From the NCBI RefSeq assembly GCF_030848945.1, contig NZ_JANHAX010000007.1, positions 62,001 through 126,000 of the forward strand: a stretch of DNA of 64,000 nt, written 5' to 3'. The notes below the pieces were generated by a model. That model was not told where the DNA came from, ran no database searches, and saw only the letters and a list, made by a program, of their open reading frames with translations. Numbering within the stretch: position 1 is the stretch's first letter; each line of letters begins with the position of its first letter. Of this stretch, positions 1-8,962 are shown one piece after another. Source of the stretch: Marimonas arenosa (GTDB lineage: Bacteria > Pseudomonadota > Alphaproteobacteria > Rhodobacterales > Rhodobacteraceae). The translations under genes and the position numbers were made by a program.

Positions 1-1
1 G

Positions 2-631
2 GGCTCCCTCGAGGCCATCGGCATCGACATGGACACCCATGATATCCGTTTTGTCGAGGACGATTGGGAGAGCCCGACGCTGGGCGCCTGGGGCCTGGGC
101 TGGGAGGTCTGGTGCGACGGGATGGAAGTGAGCCAATTCACCTATTTCCAGCAGGTCGGCGGGCATGATTGCAACCCGGTCTCGGGCGAGCTGACCTACG
201 GGCTGGAACGTCTGGCGATGTTTGTGCTGGGCATTGACCACGTCATGGACATGCCGTTCAACGATCCCGAAGCGGCGATTGCGTTGAGCTATGGCGACGT
301 GCACCGCCAGACCGAACAGGAATACTCGCGCTGGAACTTCGATGTGGCCAACACCGAGGTGCTCTTGAAGCAGTTCGAAGAGGCCGAGGCGGAGTGCCAG
401 GCGATCCTGACGCAAGACGCGGTCGATCCGAAGACCGGCAAGCGCATCGTCATGGCGCATCCGGCGTACGACCAGTGCATTAAGGCCAGCCATATCTTCA
501 ACCTGCTTGACGCGAGGGGCGTGATTTCGGTCACCGAACGGCAGGCTTATATCGGCCGGGTGCGGGCGCTGGCCAAGCAATGCGCCGACGCCTTCGTCCA
601 GACCGAGGCCGGGGGGTACAGCGCGGCATGA
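2..631 (+). CDS. glyQ: Glycyl-tRNA synthetase alpha subunit (C-terminal part)
   Basis: The alpha subunit of the tetrameric glycyl-tRNA synthetase carries the class II catalytic core that makes glycyl-adenylate and charges tRNA-Gly in the cytoplasm. The frame is already open at base 2, so the N-terminus lies outside the window and about 209 residues remain. Visible hallmarks are the tract [19 protein letters not shown], the following FTYFQQVGG and TYGLERLAM, which are strongly conserved in bacterial GlyQ. The C-terminus ([12 protein letters not shown]) is also typical. The stop TGA (629-631) overlaps the ATG of the next gene (628-630), suggesting translational coupling through the small membrane protein to glyS. 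Identification is secure; only the start is missing. Confidence 0.97.
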   Translation, partial: GSLEAIGIDMDTHDIRFVEDDWESPTLGAWGLGWEVWCDGMEVSQFTYFQQVGGHDCNPVSGELTYGLERLAMFVLGIDHVMDMPFNDPEAAIALSYGDVHRQTEQEYSRWNFDVANTEVLLKQFEEAEAECQAILTQDAVDPKTGKRIVMAHPAYDQCIKASHIFNLLDARGVISVTERQAYIGRVRALAKQCADAFVQTEAGGYSAA

Positions 632-1185
632 GCGGCAAGCTGGTCGGGAGTTTCATCGTGGCAACGGCTCTGATCTTTGGCGCGGTGGTCTATTATTTCC
701 AGGTCTACGGCTATTACGAAGAGGTCGCTGTCCACGGTGCCGAGGACGTGATGCTGACCGCGCTGGTTTCCGGCCGGCCCGAGCCGATCCTCTACGGCGA
801 TTTCAAGGCGATTGACGGCTCCAGTTCTCCGATCCGCTATCGTGCCTGTTTCACGGTCCAGAACAGTATACCGATGCTGACCGAGACCTATGAAGCCTAC
901 GAGGCGGCCGAGCCGCGCAACGCGCCGGGCTGGTTCGATTGCTTCGACGCGCAGGAGATCGGCCATGCGTTGGAAAACGGCGAGGCGCTGGCCTTTCTGG
1001 GCACGCGCAATGTCGAATACGGTATCGACCGGGTGATCGCCGTCCTGCCCGACGGGCGCGGCTTCGCCTGGCACCAGATCAACCATTGCGGCGAGGTGGT
1101 GTTCGATGGCAAGCCAGTGCCCGAGGACTGCCCGCCCAAGCCGACCTCTGAAATGTCCGAAACCCCCGGACCGGAAAGCGACTGA
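628..1185 (+). CDS. Small single-pass membrane protein between glyQ and glyS (DUF6446-like)
   Basis: A 185-residue protein starting at the ATG that overlaps the glyQ stop. Residues about 6-26 form one hydrophobic helix ([19 protein letters not shown]), followed by about 155 polar residues that would face the periplasm. Four cysteines lie in the exported part (in RACFTVQ, WFDCFD, NHCGE and EDCPP), so disulphides are possible. No catalytic motif is recognised. From memory it resembles the Rhodobacterales family catalogued as DUF6446; the family number should be verified. It ends one base before the glyS start, so the three genes must be co-transcribed. Nothing in the sequence links it to tRNA charging, and its function is unknown. 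Confidence 0.8.
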   Translation: MSGKLVGSFIVATALIFGAVVYYFQVYGYYEEVAVHGAEDVMLTALVSGRPEPILYGDFKAIDGSSSPIRYRACFTVQNSIPMLTETYEAYEAAEPRNAPGWFDCFDAQEIGHALENGEALAFLGTRNVEYGIDRVIAVLPDGRGFAWHQINHCGEVVFDGKPVPEDCPPKPTSEMSETPGPESD

Positions 1186-1186
1186 C

Positions 1187-3439
1187 ATGCCCGATTTGCT
1201 GATCGAACTCTTCTCCGAGGAAATCCCGGCTCGCATGCAGGCGCGGGCGGCCGAAGACCTGAAGAAACGCATGACCGACGGCCTGGTCGAGGCCGGGCTC
1301 ACCTATGGTGGGGCGCGGGCGTTCTCGACGCCGCGGCGGCTGGTGCTGGCGGTCGAGACTCTGCTGGCGGAGAGTCCGACCGTGCGCGAGGAACGCAAAG
1401 GCCCAAGGGTCGATGCGCCGGACAAGGCGATCGAGGGCTTTCTGCGCGGCGCAGGTGTGACCCGCGCGGATCTCGAGGAGCGCGAGACGCCGAAAGGCGC
1501 AGTGTTCTTTGCCACAATCGAGAAGCCGGGCCATCCCGCGGCCGAGATCGTAGCCGAGGTTCTTGAGACGACGATCCGCAATTTTCCCTGGCCGAAATCG
1601 ATGCGTTGGGGCAGCGGATCCTTGCGCTGGGTGCGGCCGTTGCATTCGATTCTGTGCATTTTGTCGGATGAGAATGGCGCCGAGGTAGTGCCGCTGGAGA
1701 TCGACGGTATCAAGGCAGGCAACACCGCCGAGGGGCACCGCTTCATGGACGGCGCCCCATTTGCCGTCACTGGGTTTGACGACTACGTCGCCAAGTTGAA
1801 ACGCGATCACGTGGTTCTCGATGCCGAAGAGCGCGCCGATCATATCTGGCAGGACGCCACCAACATGGCCTTTGCCGCCGGTCTGGACGTTGTCGAGGAC
1901 AAGGGCCTTCTGGCCGAGGTGGCCGGTCTGGTAGAATGGCCGGTGGTGCTGATGGGCGAGATCGGTGAAGAATTCCTTGGCCTTCCGCCCGAGGTGTTGA
2001 AGACCTCGATGAAGGAGCATCAGAAATTCTTTTCCGTGAAGAACCCCAAGACCGATCGGATCGAACGGTTCATCACGGTGGCCAATATCGAAACCCCGGA
2101 CTATGGCGCGACGATTCTGGCGGGTAACCAGAAGGTGCTGTCGGCGCGGCTTTCGGACGCGAAATTCTTCTGGGAAAACGATCTGCGCGTCGCCAAGGCC
2201 GGCATGGACGAGTGGCTGGAAAAGCTGGAGAACGTGACCTTCGAACGTCAGCTTGGCACCCAGGCGGCGCGGATCGCCCGTATTGCCCGGCTGGCCCGCG
2301 CGCTGGCCCCGGTCACCGGGGCTGACCCGGACCTGGCGGAACAGGCTGCGAAGGTGGCCAAGGCAGATCTCAGTTCGGAAATGGTCTATGAATTCCCTGA
2401 GTTGCAGGGGCTGATGGGTCGGTACTACGCCGAGGCCGCGGGGCTTCCGGCCGAGGTGGCCAAGGCCTGCGAGGAGCACTATTCCCCGCTGGGCCCCTCG
2501 GACGACGTGCCGGACGGCGCGGTCAGCCGCGCCGTGGCTCTGGCCGACAAGCTTGACACGCTAACGGGTTTCTGGGTGATCGACGAGAAACCGACCGGCT
2601 CGAAAGACCCGTTCGCCCTGCGCCGCGCCGCGCTGGGGGTGATCCGTATCATCCTGGCGGGCGAGCTGCGCCTCAAGCTTGACACATATATCGATGCGCA
2701 ACTGGTACTGCAGAAGATCGGGCTCAACCGGGTCAAAGCCACCAGCGGCGAGATTGACACGCTGGAAGAAGTGATCGACGAAATCTCCGACCACGGTGTC
2801 TTCGGCGCCGCGTTCCATGCGGTGCTGGAGCGGCTCACGGGCAGGGATGACGCCCCCGATGTTGGCGACGGCTCGTTGCTGCGCACGGTGGGCGACATGG
2901 TGCCCGACATTTCAACCGATTTGCTGGCGTTCTTCCACGACCGCTTGAAGGTGTACCTGCGCGAAGAAGGCCTGCGCCACGACGTGATCGACGCTTGTCT
3001 CGAACTCGATGGTGGCGACGATCTTTACATGCTGGTCAAACGGGCCGAGGCGCTGGGCGCTTTCCTGGAAACCGAGGACGGCGACAACTTGTTGCAGGGC
3101 TTCAAGCGCGCCAATAACATCCTGACACAGGCCGAGGAAAAGGACGGGGTGGAATACAGTTTCGGCGCCGACGTGAAATTCGCCGAGACCGACGAGGAAC
3201 GGACACTGTTCGCCGCGCTCGATGCTGGCGAAGCTGAGATCGACGCGGCGCTGCAGGCCGAGGATTTTTCTGCCGCGATGGCCGGTATGGCCCGCCTGCG
3301 TGCCCCAATCGACGCGTTCTTCGAGGCAGTCCAGGTCAATACCGACAGCAAGCTGGTGCGGCGCAACCGGCTGAATCTGCTTTCTCGGATCCGCGGCACC
3401 TGTCTGCGGGTGGCAGACCTGACCAAGCTGGAAGGCTGA
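1187..3439 (+). CDS. glyS: Glycyl-tRNA synthetase beta subunit
   Basis: 750-residue beta subunit of glycyl-tRNA synthetase, which provides tRNA binding for the alpha2-beta2 enzyme. The start MPDLLIELFSEEIPARMQ is the canonical GlyS N-terminus and decides in favour of ATG 1187 over upstream in-frame starts inside the preceding gene. Further hallmarks are MRWGSGSLRWVRPLHSI, VLMGEIGEEFLGLPPEVL, MKEHQKFF and, near residue 480, ALADKLDTLTGFW with the GSKDPFALRRAALGVIRI tract. The last 120 residues form the helical anticodon-binding region (VNTDSKLVRRNRLNLLSRI). The gene is one base downstream of the small membrane protein gene and its stop lies six bases from the stop of the convergent ABM-domain gene, leaving almost no room for a terminator. 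Confidence 0.97.
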   Translation: MPDLLIELFSEEIPARMQARAAEDLKKRMTDGLVEAGLTYGGARAFSTPRRLVLAVETLLAESPTVREERKGPRVDAPDKAIEGFLRGAGVTRADLEERETPKGAVFFATIEKPGHPAAEIVAEVLETTIRNFPWPKSMRWGSGSLRWVRPLHSILCILSDENGAEVVPLEIDGIKAGNTAEGHRFMDGAPFAVTGFDDYVAKLKRDHVVLDAEERADHIWQDATNMAFAAGLDVVEDKGLLAEVAGLVEWPVVLMGEIGEEFLGLPPEVLKTSMKEHQKFFSVKNPKTDRIERFITVANIETPDYGATILAGNQKVLSARLSDAKFFWENDLRVAKAGMDEWLEKLENVTFERQLGTQAARIARIARLARALAPVTGADPDLAEQAAKVAKADLSSEMVYEFPELQGLMGRYYAEAAGLPAEVAKACEEHYSPLGPSDDVPDGAVSRAVALADKLDTLTGFWVIDEKPTGSKDPFALRRAALGVIRIILAGELRLKLDTYIDAQLVLQKIGLNRVKATSGEIDTLEEVIDEISDHGVFGAAFHAVLERLTGRDDAPDVGDGSLLRTVGDMVPDISTDLLAFFHDRLKVYLREEGLRHDVIDACLELDGGDDLYMLVKRAEALGAFLETEDGDNLLQGFKRANNILTQAEEKDGVEYSFGADVKFAETDEERTLFAALDAGEAEIDAALQAEDFSAAMAGMARLRAPIDAFFEAVQVNTDSKLVRRNRLNLLSRIRGTCLRVADLTKLEG

Positions 3440-3445
3440 ATCTAC

Positions 3446-3760
3446 TCAGGCATCGCGAAGGATGTGGATGCGGCGCTCGGCCAACATGTCCTTGACCTTG
3501 TCGCCATAGGCCTTCATGTGCGGCGAAACCGCATGGGCATGCAAAGCTGCCATGGTTTCCCATTTCTCGACCACGGCAAAGCTGTCCGGGCCAAGCGCCG
3601 ATTGGAACGGCCCGGCGTCGTCGGCATCGATCACGGCCTGGTATTCGACACACCCCTCTTCGGCCCGTACCGCCGGGACGTTTTCGTGGAAATGCGCCAG
3701 GACCGCCTCTCGCTTGCCCGGTTTCGCGGTGATGACTGCAAAGACGTGAACAACTGCCAT
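3446..3760 (-). CDS. Antibiotic biosynthesis monooxygenase (ABM) domain protein, YgiN-like
   Basis: 104-residue single-domain protein of the dimeric alpha+beta barrel (ABM) fold. It begins MAVVHVFAVITAKPGKREAVL and contains EEGCVEYQAVID and SFAVVEKWETMAALHAH, the usual pattern of small cofactor-free quinol monooxygenases such as YgiN. The HAHAVSPHMKAY segment carries the conserved histidine and aromatic residues of the family. The physiological substrate cannot be deduced. It is a stand-alone gene facing glyS tail to tail and diverging from the dikinase-like gene, with 108 bases between the two starts for both promoters. Confidence 0.85.
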   Translation of the reverse strand: MAVVHVFAVITAKPGKREAVLAHFHENVPAVRAEEGCVEYQAVIDADDAGPFQSALGPDSFAVVEKWETMAALHAHAVSPHMKAYGDKVKDMLAERRIHILRDA

Positions 3761-3830
3761 TTTGCCTCCCTGTTGAACATGCTGCGACGCTTTAGCATTG
3801 GCCCGCCGCCCCGTCAGATCAAGCTTTTAC

Positions 3831-3858
3831 TTGCCAGCAAGCGGCGTGAGCGTATTCT
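3831..3858 (+). promoter_or_regulatory. Candidate sigma-70 promoter for the dikinase-like gene
   Basis: TTGCCA (3831-3836) and TATTCT (3853-3858) are separated by 16 bases. Transcription would begin near 3865, only a few bases before the ATG at 3869, and no Shine-Dalgarno sequence precedes that ATG, so the message may be nearly leaderless. If an upstream in-frame ATG (3779) is the real start, this promoter reading fails. Confidence 0.3.
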
Positions 3859-3868
3859 GCCGCCCAAG

Positions 3869-6424
3869 ATGAAGGATGCCGCAGTGCAGCAAAACGACCC
3901 GGACATAACCCTGATCACGCCCTCGGCGCCGGTGGCGACCGCCACCCACGGTGGGCGGGCGAAATGCCTGCAGCGGCTGGTGCGGCTCGATCTGCCGGTG
4001 CCGGTCACCGTGGCGCTGTCGTTCAACGCGGTGCACCGGATCGCAGCGGGCGAGATGCCGGACACGCAGGCGCTGTTGGAGCCCTTCGGCGGTTCCCTGC
4101 TCTGCGTACGGCCCTCGTCGGAAGATCCGGATTGGGGCGGGCCGGGGGCAGTTCTGAACATCGGGATGAACGATGCCACCTATGTTGATCTGGCTGACCT
4201 GCTGGGACAGGAAGCGGCGGCGACGCTCTATCTGCGCTTCGTTCAGTCCTATGCGGTGCATGTGGCGCGGCTGGACCCGGACATGTTCGACGAGATCACC
4301 CTGACCGGGCAGGAGGGCCTCTCGGAGGCGCTGCGGCTCTACGAAGAGGAGGCCGAGGAAGCATTCCCTCAGGACCCGGGCGTTCAACTGGCGGCGGTAC
4401 TACGGTCGATGGCGCGCGCCTGGGAAGGCACGACGGCGCGGCTATTGCGCCAGGCCAAGGGCGCCCCCGCCGATGCCGGGCTCGGTCTGGTGGTGCAGCG
4501 CATGGCGCTGGGCCTGGGCAAAGGCGAGGGCGAAAGCGGATCAGGCGTGATCCAGCTGGTCAGTTCGCAGACTGGACTGGAACAGATAACCGGCCGCTAC
4601 CTGAGCCAGAGCCAGGGGCGCGACGCGCTGGAAGGTGAGGCGGCACTATTCCTGGAGCGCGACCCGCGCGGGCCGTCGCTGCAAGAGCTGGCGCCAGATG
4701 CCTTTGCCAATCTGATCGAGTATACTAAACTGATGCGCGTCCGCCTGCGGGCCGAAATGCAGGCCGAATTCACCATCGAAAACGGCAAGGTCTGGCTGCT
4801 GGACGGTGTGCGGGTACAGCGCTCGGCCCAGGCGGCGGTGCGGATCGCTGTGAGGTTGGCGGAAGACGGTATCATCCCGCGCGAAGAGGCGCTGATGCGG
4901 ATCGACCCGCGGGCGCTTAACGAGTTACTGCACCGCCAGGTCGATCCGGATGCAAAACGCGACGTGCTTGCTCGTGGCATCGCCGCCAGCCCCGGCGCGG
5001 CCCATGGTGCGATCGTGTTCTCCTCGGCCGAGGCGCAAGCCTACGACGCCCGGGGCGAGGCCTGCATATTGGTGCGGCGTGAGACCAGCCCTGAGGATAT
5101 CCGTGGCATGAACGCCGCCGCCGCGGTTCTGACTGAACGCGGCGGCATGACCAGCCACGCCGCAGTCATCGGACGCGGCCTGGGACTGCCTTGCGTGGTT
5201 GGCGCCTCTGAAATGCGCTTTCAGACGCGCAAGAAGACATTGACCGCCCCCGACGGGCGGGTGTTCCGCGAGGGCGAGGTGATCACCATCGACGGCACGA
5301 AGGGCGAAGTTCTGGCCGGCGAGCCAGCGCTGTTGGCGGCGACGCAGGACGACGCCTTCCAGACGCTGATGTCCTGGGCCGACGAGGTGCGCGACATCAA
5401 GGTGCGGGCCAATGCGGACACCCCCGCAGATGCCAAGACGGCGCGCAACTTCGCCGCCGAGGGGATCGGGCTCTGCCGCACAGAGCACATGTTCTTTGAA
5501 GCCGACCGCCTGACCGTTATGCGCGAGATGATCTTTGCCGATCGTCCAGAAGACCGCCGGGCCGCGCTTGACCAGTTGCTGCCGATGCAGCGCGCCGACT
5601 TTACCGAGTTGTTTCGCATCATGCAGGGCAAGCCGGTCTGTATCCGTCTGCTCGATCCGCCGCTGCACGAGTTCCTGCCGCATGACCGCGCCGGTCACCG
5701 CGAACTGGCCGAGGCTCTGGACCTGCCGCTCTCGGATGTGACCCGCCGGGTCGAGGCGCTCGGGGAATACAATCCCATGCTGGGGATGCGCGGGGTGCGG
5801 CTGGGCGTGACCGTGCCCGAGATCTACGACATGCAGGCCCGGGCGATTTTCGAGGCGACCATCGAAGCCAGCAAGGACGGCGATCCGGTGGTGCCCGAGA
5901 TCATGATTCCGCTGGTTTCAGCCAAGCGCGAGGTGGAGATCGTCAAGACCCGGATCGATGCCGTGGCTGCTGCGGTGCATACCGAGACCGGGGTTGCGTT
6001 CAGCTTCCGGCTGGGGGTGATGGTGGAAACCCCGCGGGCGGCACTGCGTGCCGGCGAGATCGCGCCGCATTGCGCCTTCCTCAGCTTCGGTACCAACGAC
6101 CTGACCCAGATGACCTATGGGCTTTCCCGCGACGATGCGGGACGGTTCATGTCAGCCTACGTCCAGCAGGGAGTTTATCCCGAGGATCCATTCCATACGC
6201 TTGACGCCGACGGGGTAGGCGAACTGCTGCAGATCGGGGCAACGCGGGGGCGGGCGGCGCAACCCGACCTTGTGCTGTCAATCTGCGGCGAACATGGCGG
6301 TAGCCCCGAATCAATCGCCTTCTGCCGGGCGGCGGGATTCGACTATGTGTCCTGCTCGCCCTTCCGGGTTCCGGTGGCGCGGCTTGCTGCGGCACAACTC
6401 GCCGCACGGGACAAAATCGGGTAG
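3869..6424 (+). CDS. Pyruvate phosphate dikinase-like protein with divergent ATP-grasp half
   Basis: 851 residues with the three-part architecture of pyruvate phosphate dikinase (PPDK), somewhat shorter than the usual 870-890. The central phosphohistidine domain has GGMTSHAA with His430, and the C-terminal PEP/pyruvate barrel is intact: KVRANADTP, GIGLCRTEHMFF, MLGMRGVRLG, CGEHGG with the catalytic Cys806, and YVSCSPFRVPVARLAAAQ. The N-terminal nucleotide-binding half is eroded: the PPDK lysine motif GGKGANL reads GGRAKCL (Arg30), and the distal LQTR stretch after the conserved Glu300 reads LLDGVR (Asp312). Conversion of ATP, Pi and pyruvate to PEP is therefore uncertain. It could be a PPDK with altered phospho-donor handling or a PEP-binding phosphotransfer protein. 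It follows the divergent ABM gene; start chosen where family homology begins. Confidence 0.82.
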   Translation: MKDAAVQQNDPDITLITPSAPVATATHGGRAKCLQRLVRLDLPVPVTVALSFNAVHRIAAGEMPDTQALLEPFGGSLLCVRPSSEDPDWGGPGAVLNIGMNDATYVDLADLLGQEAAATLYLRFVQSYAVHVARLDPDMFDEITLTGQEGLSEALRLYEEEAEEAFPQDPGVQLAAVLRSMARAWEGTTARLLRQAKGAPADAGLGLVVQRMALGLGKGEGESGSGVIQLVSSQTGLEQITGRYLSQSQGRDALEGEAALFLERDPRGPSLQELAPDAFANLIEYTKLMRVRLRAEMQAEFTIENGKVWLLDGVRVQRSAQAAVRIAVRLAEDGIIPREEALMRIDPRALNELLHRQVDPDAKRDVLARGIAASPGAAHGAIVFSSAEAQAYDARGEACILVRRETSPEDIRGMNAAAAVLTERGGMTSHAAVIGRGLGLPCVVGASEMRFQTRKKTLTAPDGRVFREGEVITIDGTKGEVLAGEPALLAATQDDAFQTLMSWADEVRDIKVRANADTPADAKTARNFAAEGIGLCRTEHMFFEADRLTVMREMIFADRPEDRRAALDQLLPMQRADFTELFRIMQGKPVCIRLLDPPLHEFLPHDRAGHRELAEALDLPLSDVTRRVEALGEYNPMLGMRGVRLGVTVPEIYDMQARAIFEATIEASKDGDPVVPEIMIPLVSAKREVEIVKTRIDAVAAAVHTETGVAFSFRLGVMVETPRAALRAGEIAPHCAFLSFGTNDLTQMTYGLSRDDAGRFMSAYVQQGVYPEDPFHTLDADGVGELLQIGATRGRAAQPDLVLSICGEHGGSPESIAFCRAAGFDYVSCSPFRVPVARLAAAQLAARDKIG

Positions 6425-6589
6425 CGCCCCCGGCTGCCGTAAACAATATCCTGCGAGTCCCCATAGAGCCTGCACGTCGTGCCTTTGGGCCGGGAATCGG
6501 CATATCTGGACGAAAGCTATTATTTTGTATAAAAACTCGCGGGTTAACTGCTGCTGTTCACTTTTTGCGTGAAGCTTGGGGGCTTTGAT

Positions 6590-7207
6590 ATGCGAATTTT
6601 TCTGGCATTCGTGCTGGGGTTTGGGCTGGCCATTCCGGCCGGAGCCGACACCTCGGTCAAACAACTCGTGTCGAAAGAAAAGCGGGCGCTGGGCTCGATC
6701 CCGGCAGAGCAACTCGATGCGCTGATGCAGCGTCCGACCAGTGCCGGGCCGATTAGCTACAGCCGCAACTGGATCGCGGCGCAACCCAAGGCGACGGGTG
6801 GCGCGCAATGGGCCTGTCTGACCGAAGCGCTTTATTTCGAGGCGCGCGGCGAAAGCGTCAAGGGCCAGTTCGCCGTGGCCGAGGTGATTCTCAATCGGGT
6901 CGACAGCCAGCTTTTTCCGAATTCGGTTTGTAGCGTGATCAAGCAGGGGACGGGCCGAAAATACGCGTGCCAGTTCACCTATACCTGCGATGGGCACAAG
7001 GAAGTGATCCGGGAAAAGGCGGCCTATGAGCGTGTGTCCAAGGTGGCTCGGCTGATGCTCGACGGGGCGCCGCGGGCGCTGACCAAGGGTGCCACCTATT
7101 ACCACACCAAGGCGGTGCGCCCGAGCTGGTCGCGCAAGTTCTATCGCACGGCGACGATCGGGGTGCATCATTTCTATCGCCGCCACACGCGGTTGTCGCA
7201 GAACTGA
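6590..7207 (+). CDS. SleB-type (Hydrolase_2) cell wall hydrolase
   Basis: 205-residue exported protein. Residues 1-19 form a signal peptide (MRIFLAFVLGFGLAIPAGA, then DTS). Residues about 76-200 are a SleB/CwlJ-type cell wall hydrolase domain with FEARGES (Glu84 the likely catalytic acid), AVAEVILNRV, FTYTCDG and GATYYHT, a family that cleaves peptidoglycan in germination and cell separation. ATG 6590 is preferred because a G-rich Shine-Dalgarno (TGGGGG) lies seven bases upstream and the signal peptide then starts cleanly; a GTG at 6569 would add seven residues. It stands alone after the dikinase-like gene and converges with the DUF2125 gene. Its target glycan bond is not deducible. Confidence 0.85.
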   Translation: MRIFLAFVLGFGLAIPAGADTSVKQLVSKEKRALGSIPAEQLDALMQRPTSAGPISYSRNWIAAQPKATGGAQWACLTEALYFEARGESVKGQFAVAEVILNRVDSQLFPNSVCSVIKQGTGRKYACQFTYTCDGHKEVIREKAAYERVSKVARLMLDGAPRALTKGATYYHTKAVRPSWSRKFYRTATIGVHHFYRRHTRLSQN

Positions 7208-7213
7208 GGTCAG

Positions 7214-7233
7214 CGACGGCGAGACTGCCGTCG
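7214..7233. terminator. Hairpin at the convergent end of hydrolase and DUF2125 genes
   Basis: CGACGGC (7214-7220), loop GAGACT, GCCGTCG (7227-7233) fills nearly the whole 26-base gap between two convergent stop codons. There is no T-run, so it is only a possible bidirectional terminator. Confidence 0.4.
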
Positions 7234-8232
7234 TCAGCGTATTTGTAAAACCGGAGCCGCCCCGAGCGGAAACGGTCCGAGTGACATGGTGCCGTTCTTG
7301 AAATCGAGCGGCAGGTCGAGTGTCTGGCTGTTGCCCGAAAGCTGGGCGGTCAGGGTCAGCGCCTCTTCGATCGGGTCGAGCCAGCTTGCCGGCAGCCACC
7401 GACCGGCGCGCGCGAGCGCGATGATGTCGCGCCAGTTCCGGGCTTTGACCGTGAGCCGACCATTGGGCCGCCCGGCGGCGTCCACCGCCAACTGTCCGGC
7501 GAGGGCCAGTTCGAGTTCGCCCCATTTCGCCTCGGCCAGCTTCAGGCGGATCGTCCGTGGCTGCGGCCGACGCTCCTCGAGCGCGGTGAGATCCCAGGGC
7601 TTGTCGAACGCCACGCTCAGGTCGGCGCGCAGCGCGTCAAAGCGGTGCGGCAACCTGCCGCCGGTGCGCAAGGTCAGCCCGGTGGGTGCCGGTGGAGCGA
7701 ACCCGTCGGAATTGATGGCGATGCGGTAGTCCTGCACCGCCCCGTCGCTCAAACCCACGGCGGCCTGCAGACCCTCGAGCGTGGTGGTGCCGTCCGGGCC
7801 TTCGATGGCGATGGCCCCGGCCACGAGATTTGACCGCTGCAGAGCAAGCGTGGGATCGGGTGCCATCACCAGGCTCGCGCGCATGTCGGCGCTCGAGATC
7901 ATGTATTTCGCCCGCGGCGTCGAAAACCGCTGGATATCGGGCCAGACGGCGATGATATGGTTCGGCTTGTAGCTGAGCGCGAAGATCTGGAAGAACGGCG
8001 CCTCCCAGGCCAATCCTGTCTCGGGATCGGCAAGGGCCGGGCGGTCGAAGGTGGTATCGATACGGTTGGGATAGCCGCGGACGGTCAGCGCGGCATAGTC
8101 CGCCTGCCAGCCTTCGGCGCGACGGGCCGCGAACCAGGCTTCGAACCCGGCCATGGCACCGCGCATGGCGACCACCCAATAGCCAGACCAGAGCGCCCCC
8201 GCGACGACGATCACCACGAGCAGACGTTTCAC
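7234..8232 (-). CDS. DUF2125 family membrane-anchored protein
   Basis: 332-residue protein with one N-terminal hydrophobic helix (LLVVIVVAGALWSGYWVVA) and a long periplasmic part. Features recalled from the DUF2125 family are visible: FEAWFAARRAEGW, VRGYPNRIDTTFDRP, YKPNHIIAVWPD, and the C-terminal LDLPLDFKNGTMSLGPFPLG. The AsmA-like flavour of the C-terminus (calculations over LTVRGYPNR, LPLDFKNG) hints at envelope or lipid work, but the family has no assigned function. A GTG start at 8232 is chosen because GGAAAGGGG lies eight bases upstream on the minus strand; an ATG ten codons further upstream (8262) has no ribosome-binding site. It diverges from chaC. Confidence 0.75.
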   Translation of the reverse strand: MKRLLVVIVVAGALWSGYWVVAMRGAMAGFEAWFAARRAEGWQADYAALTVRGYPNRIDTTFDRPALADPETGLAWEAPFFQIFALSYKPNHIIAVWPDIQRFSTPRAKYMISSADMRASLVMAPDPTLALQRSNLVAGAIAIEGPDGTTTLEGLQAAVGLSDGAVQDYRIAINSDGFAPPAPTGLTLRTGGRLPHRFDALRADLSVAFDKPWDLTALEERRPQPRTIRLKLAEAKWGELELALAGQLAVDAAGRPNGRLTVKARNWRDIIALARAGRWLPASWLDPIEEALTLTAQLSGNSQTLDLPLDFKNGTMSLGPFPLGAAPVLQIR

Positions 8233-8299
8233 CTTCGGCACCCCTTTCCAGTTGTCGCGCATTGGTGTTTACAGGGCGGATGACGGAAGGGCCAGCGGC

Positions 8300-8836
8300 A
8301 TGACGATGTGGGTGTTCGGATACGGATCACTGATCTGGAAGCCCGGGTTCGATGTGGCCGAGCAGCGGTTGGCGCGGCTTGCGGGGTTTGCCCGCTCGTT
8401 CTGCATGCGATCGATCCATCACCGCGGCTCCGAGGAGGCGCCGGGCCTGGTCCTGGCGCTCGACGCGGCGCGTGATCATGTCTGCGACGGGGTCGGGTTG
8501 CGGGTGCCAGAAGGTCGCGAAGCCGAGGTTCTGGCTTACCTGCGCGAACGCGAGCTGGTGTCGTCGGCCTATGTTGAGGAAACCCATGTGATATTGCTCG
8601 ACGACGGGCGGTTCGTCGATGCGGTGGTCTATGTCGTCGACCGTCACCACGCACAATATTGCGGCGGGATGGATTTCGAAAGTCAGGCGCAGATCATTGC
8701 GTGGGCCACCGGCGGGATGGGACCGAACCACGAGTATCTCAGCAACACCGCCGCACATCTGGCCGAGCTCGGTATTCGCGATGACGAGCTCGGTTGGCTG
8801 GATCGCCGGGTGGCTGCGATCCGGGGCGTTGGCTGA
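8300..8836 (+). CDS. Gamma-glutamylcyclotransferase, ChaC type
   Basis: 178-residue cytoplasmic enzyme of the ChaC family, which cleaves glutathione to 5-oxoproline and Cys-Gly. The substrate-binding loop VFGYGSLIWKPGF sits at the N-terminus, and YVEETHVIL contains the glutamates of the region that carries the catalytic acid. Later blocks (AVVYVVDRHHAQYCGG, ATGGMGPNHEYLSNT) match bacterial ChaC. The ATG at 8300 is preceded by GGAAGGG with good spacing, which rules out the GTG 16 codons upstream. It is a single gene diverging from the DUF2125 gene; the next gene follows after about 125 bases. Confidence 0.9.
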   Translation: MTMWVFGYGSLIWKPGFDVAEQRLARLAGFARSFCMRSIHHRGSEEAPGLVLALDAARDHVCDGVGLRVPEGREAEVLAYLRERELVSSAYVEETHVILLDDGRFVDAVVYVVDRHHAQYCGGMDFESQAQIIAWATGGMGPNHEYLSNTAAHLAELGIRDDELGWLDRRVAAIRGVG

Positions 8837-8962
8837 GACTCGAGGGGGACCTTACGAGAGGCGGCGAATGGCCCCGGCCGGGCGTTATATCCTTGGCTTC
8901 ATTCGAATGTCCCCCTATCATCCTGCGACACAAGAAACATCGTGCCGGGAGCCCGTGCCGTG

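Noticed and set aside
6518..6533. TATTAT/TATAAA tract upstream of the cell wall hydrolase as a promoter
   Set aside because: A/T-rich but no acceptable -35 at 16-18 bases; not called.
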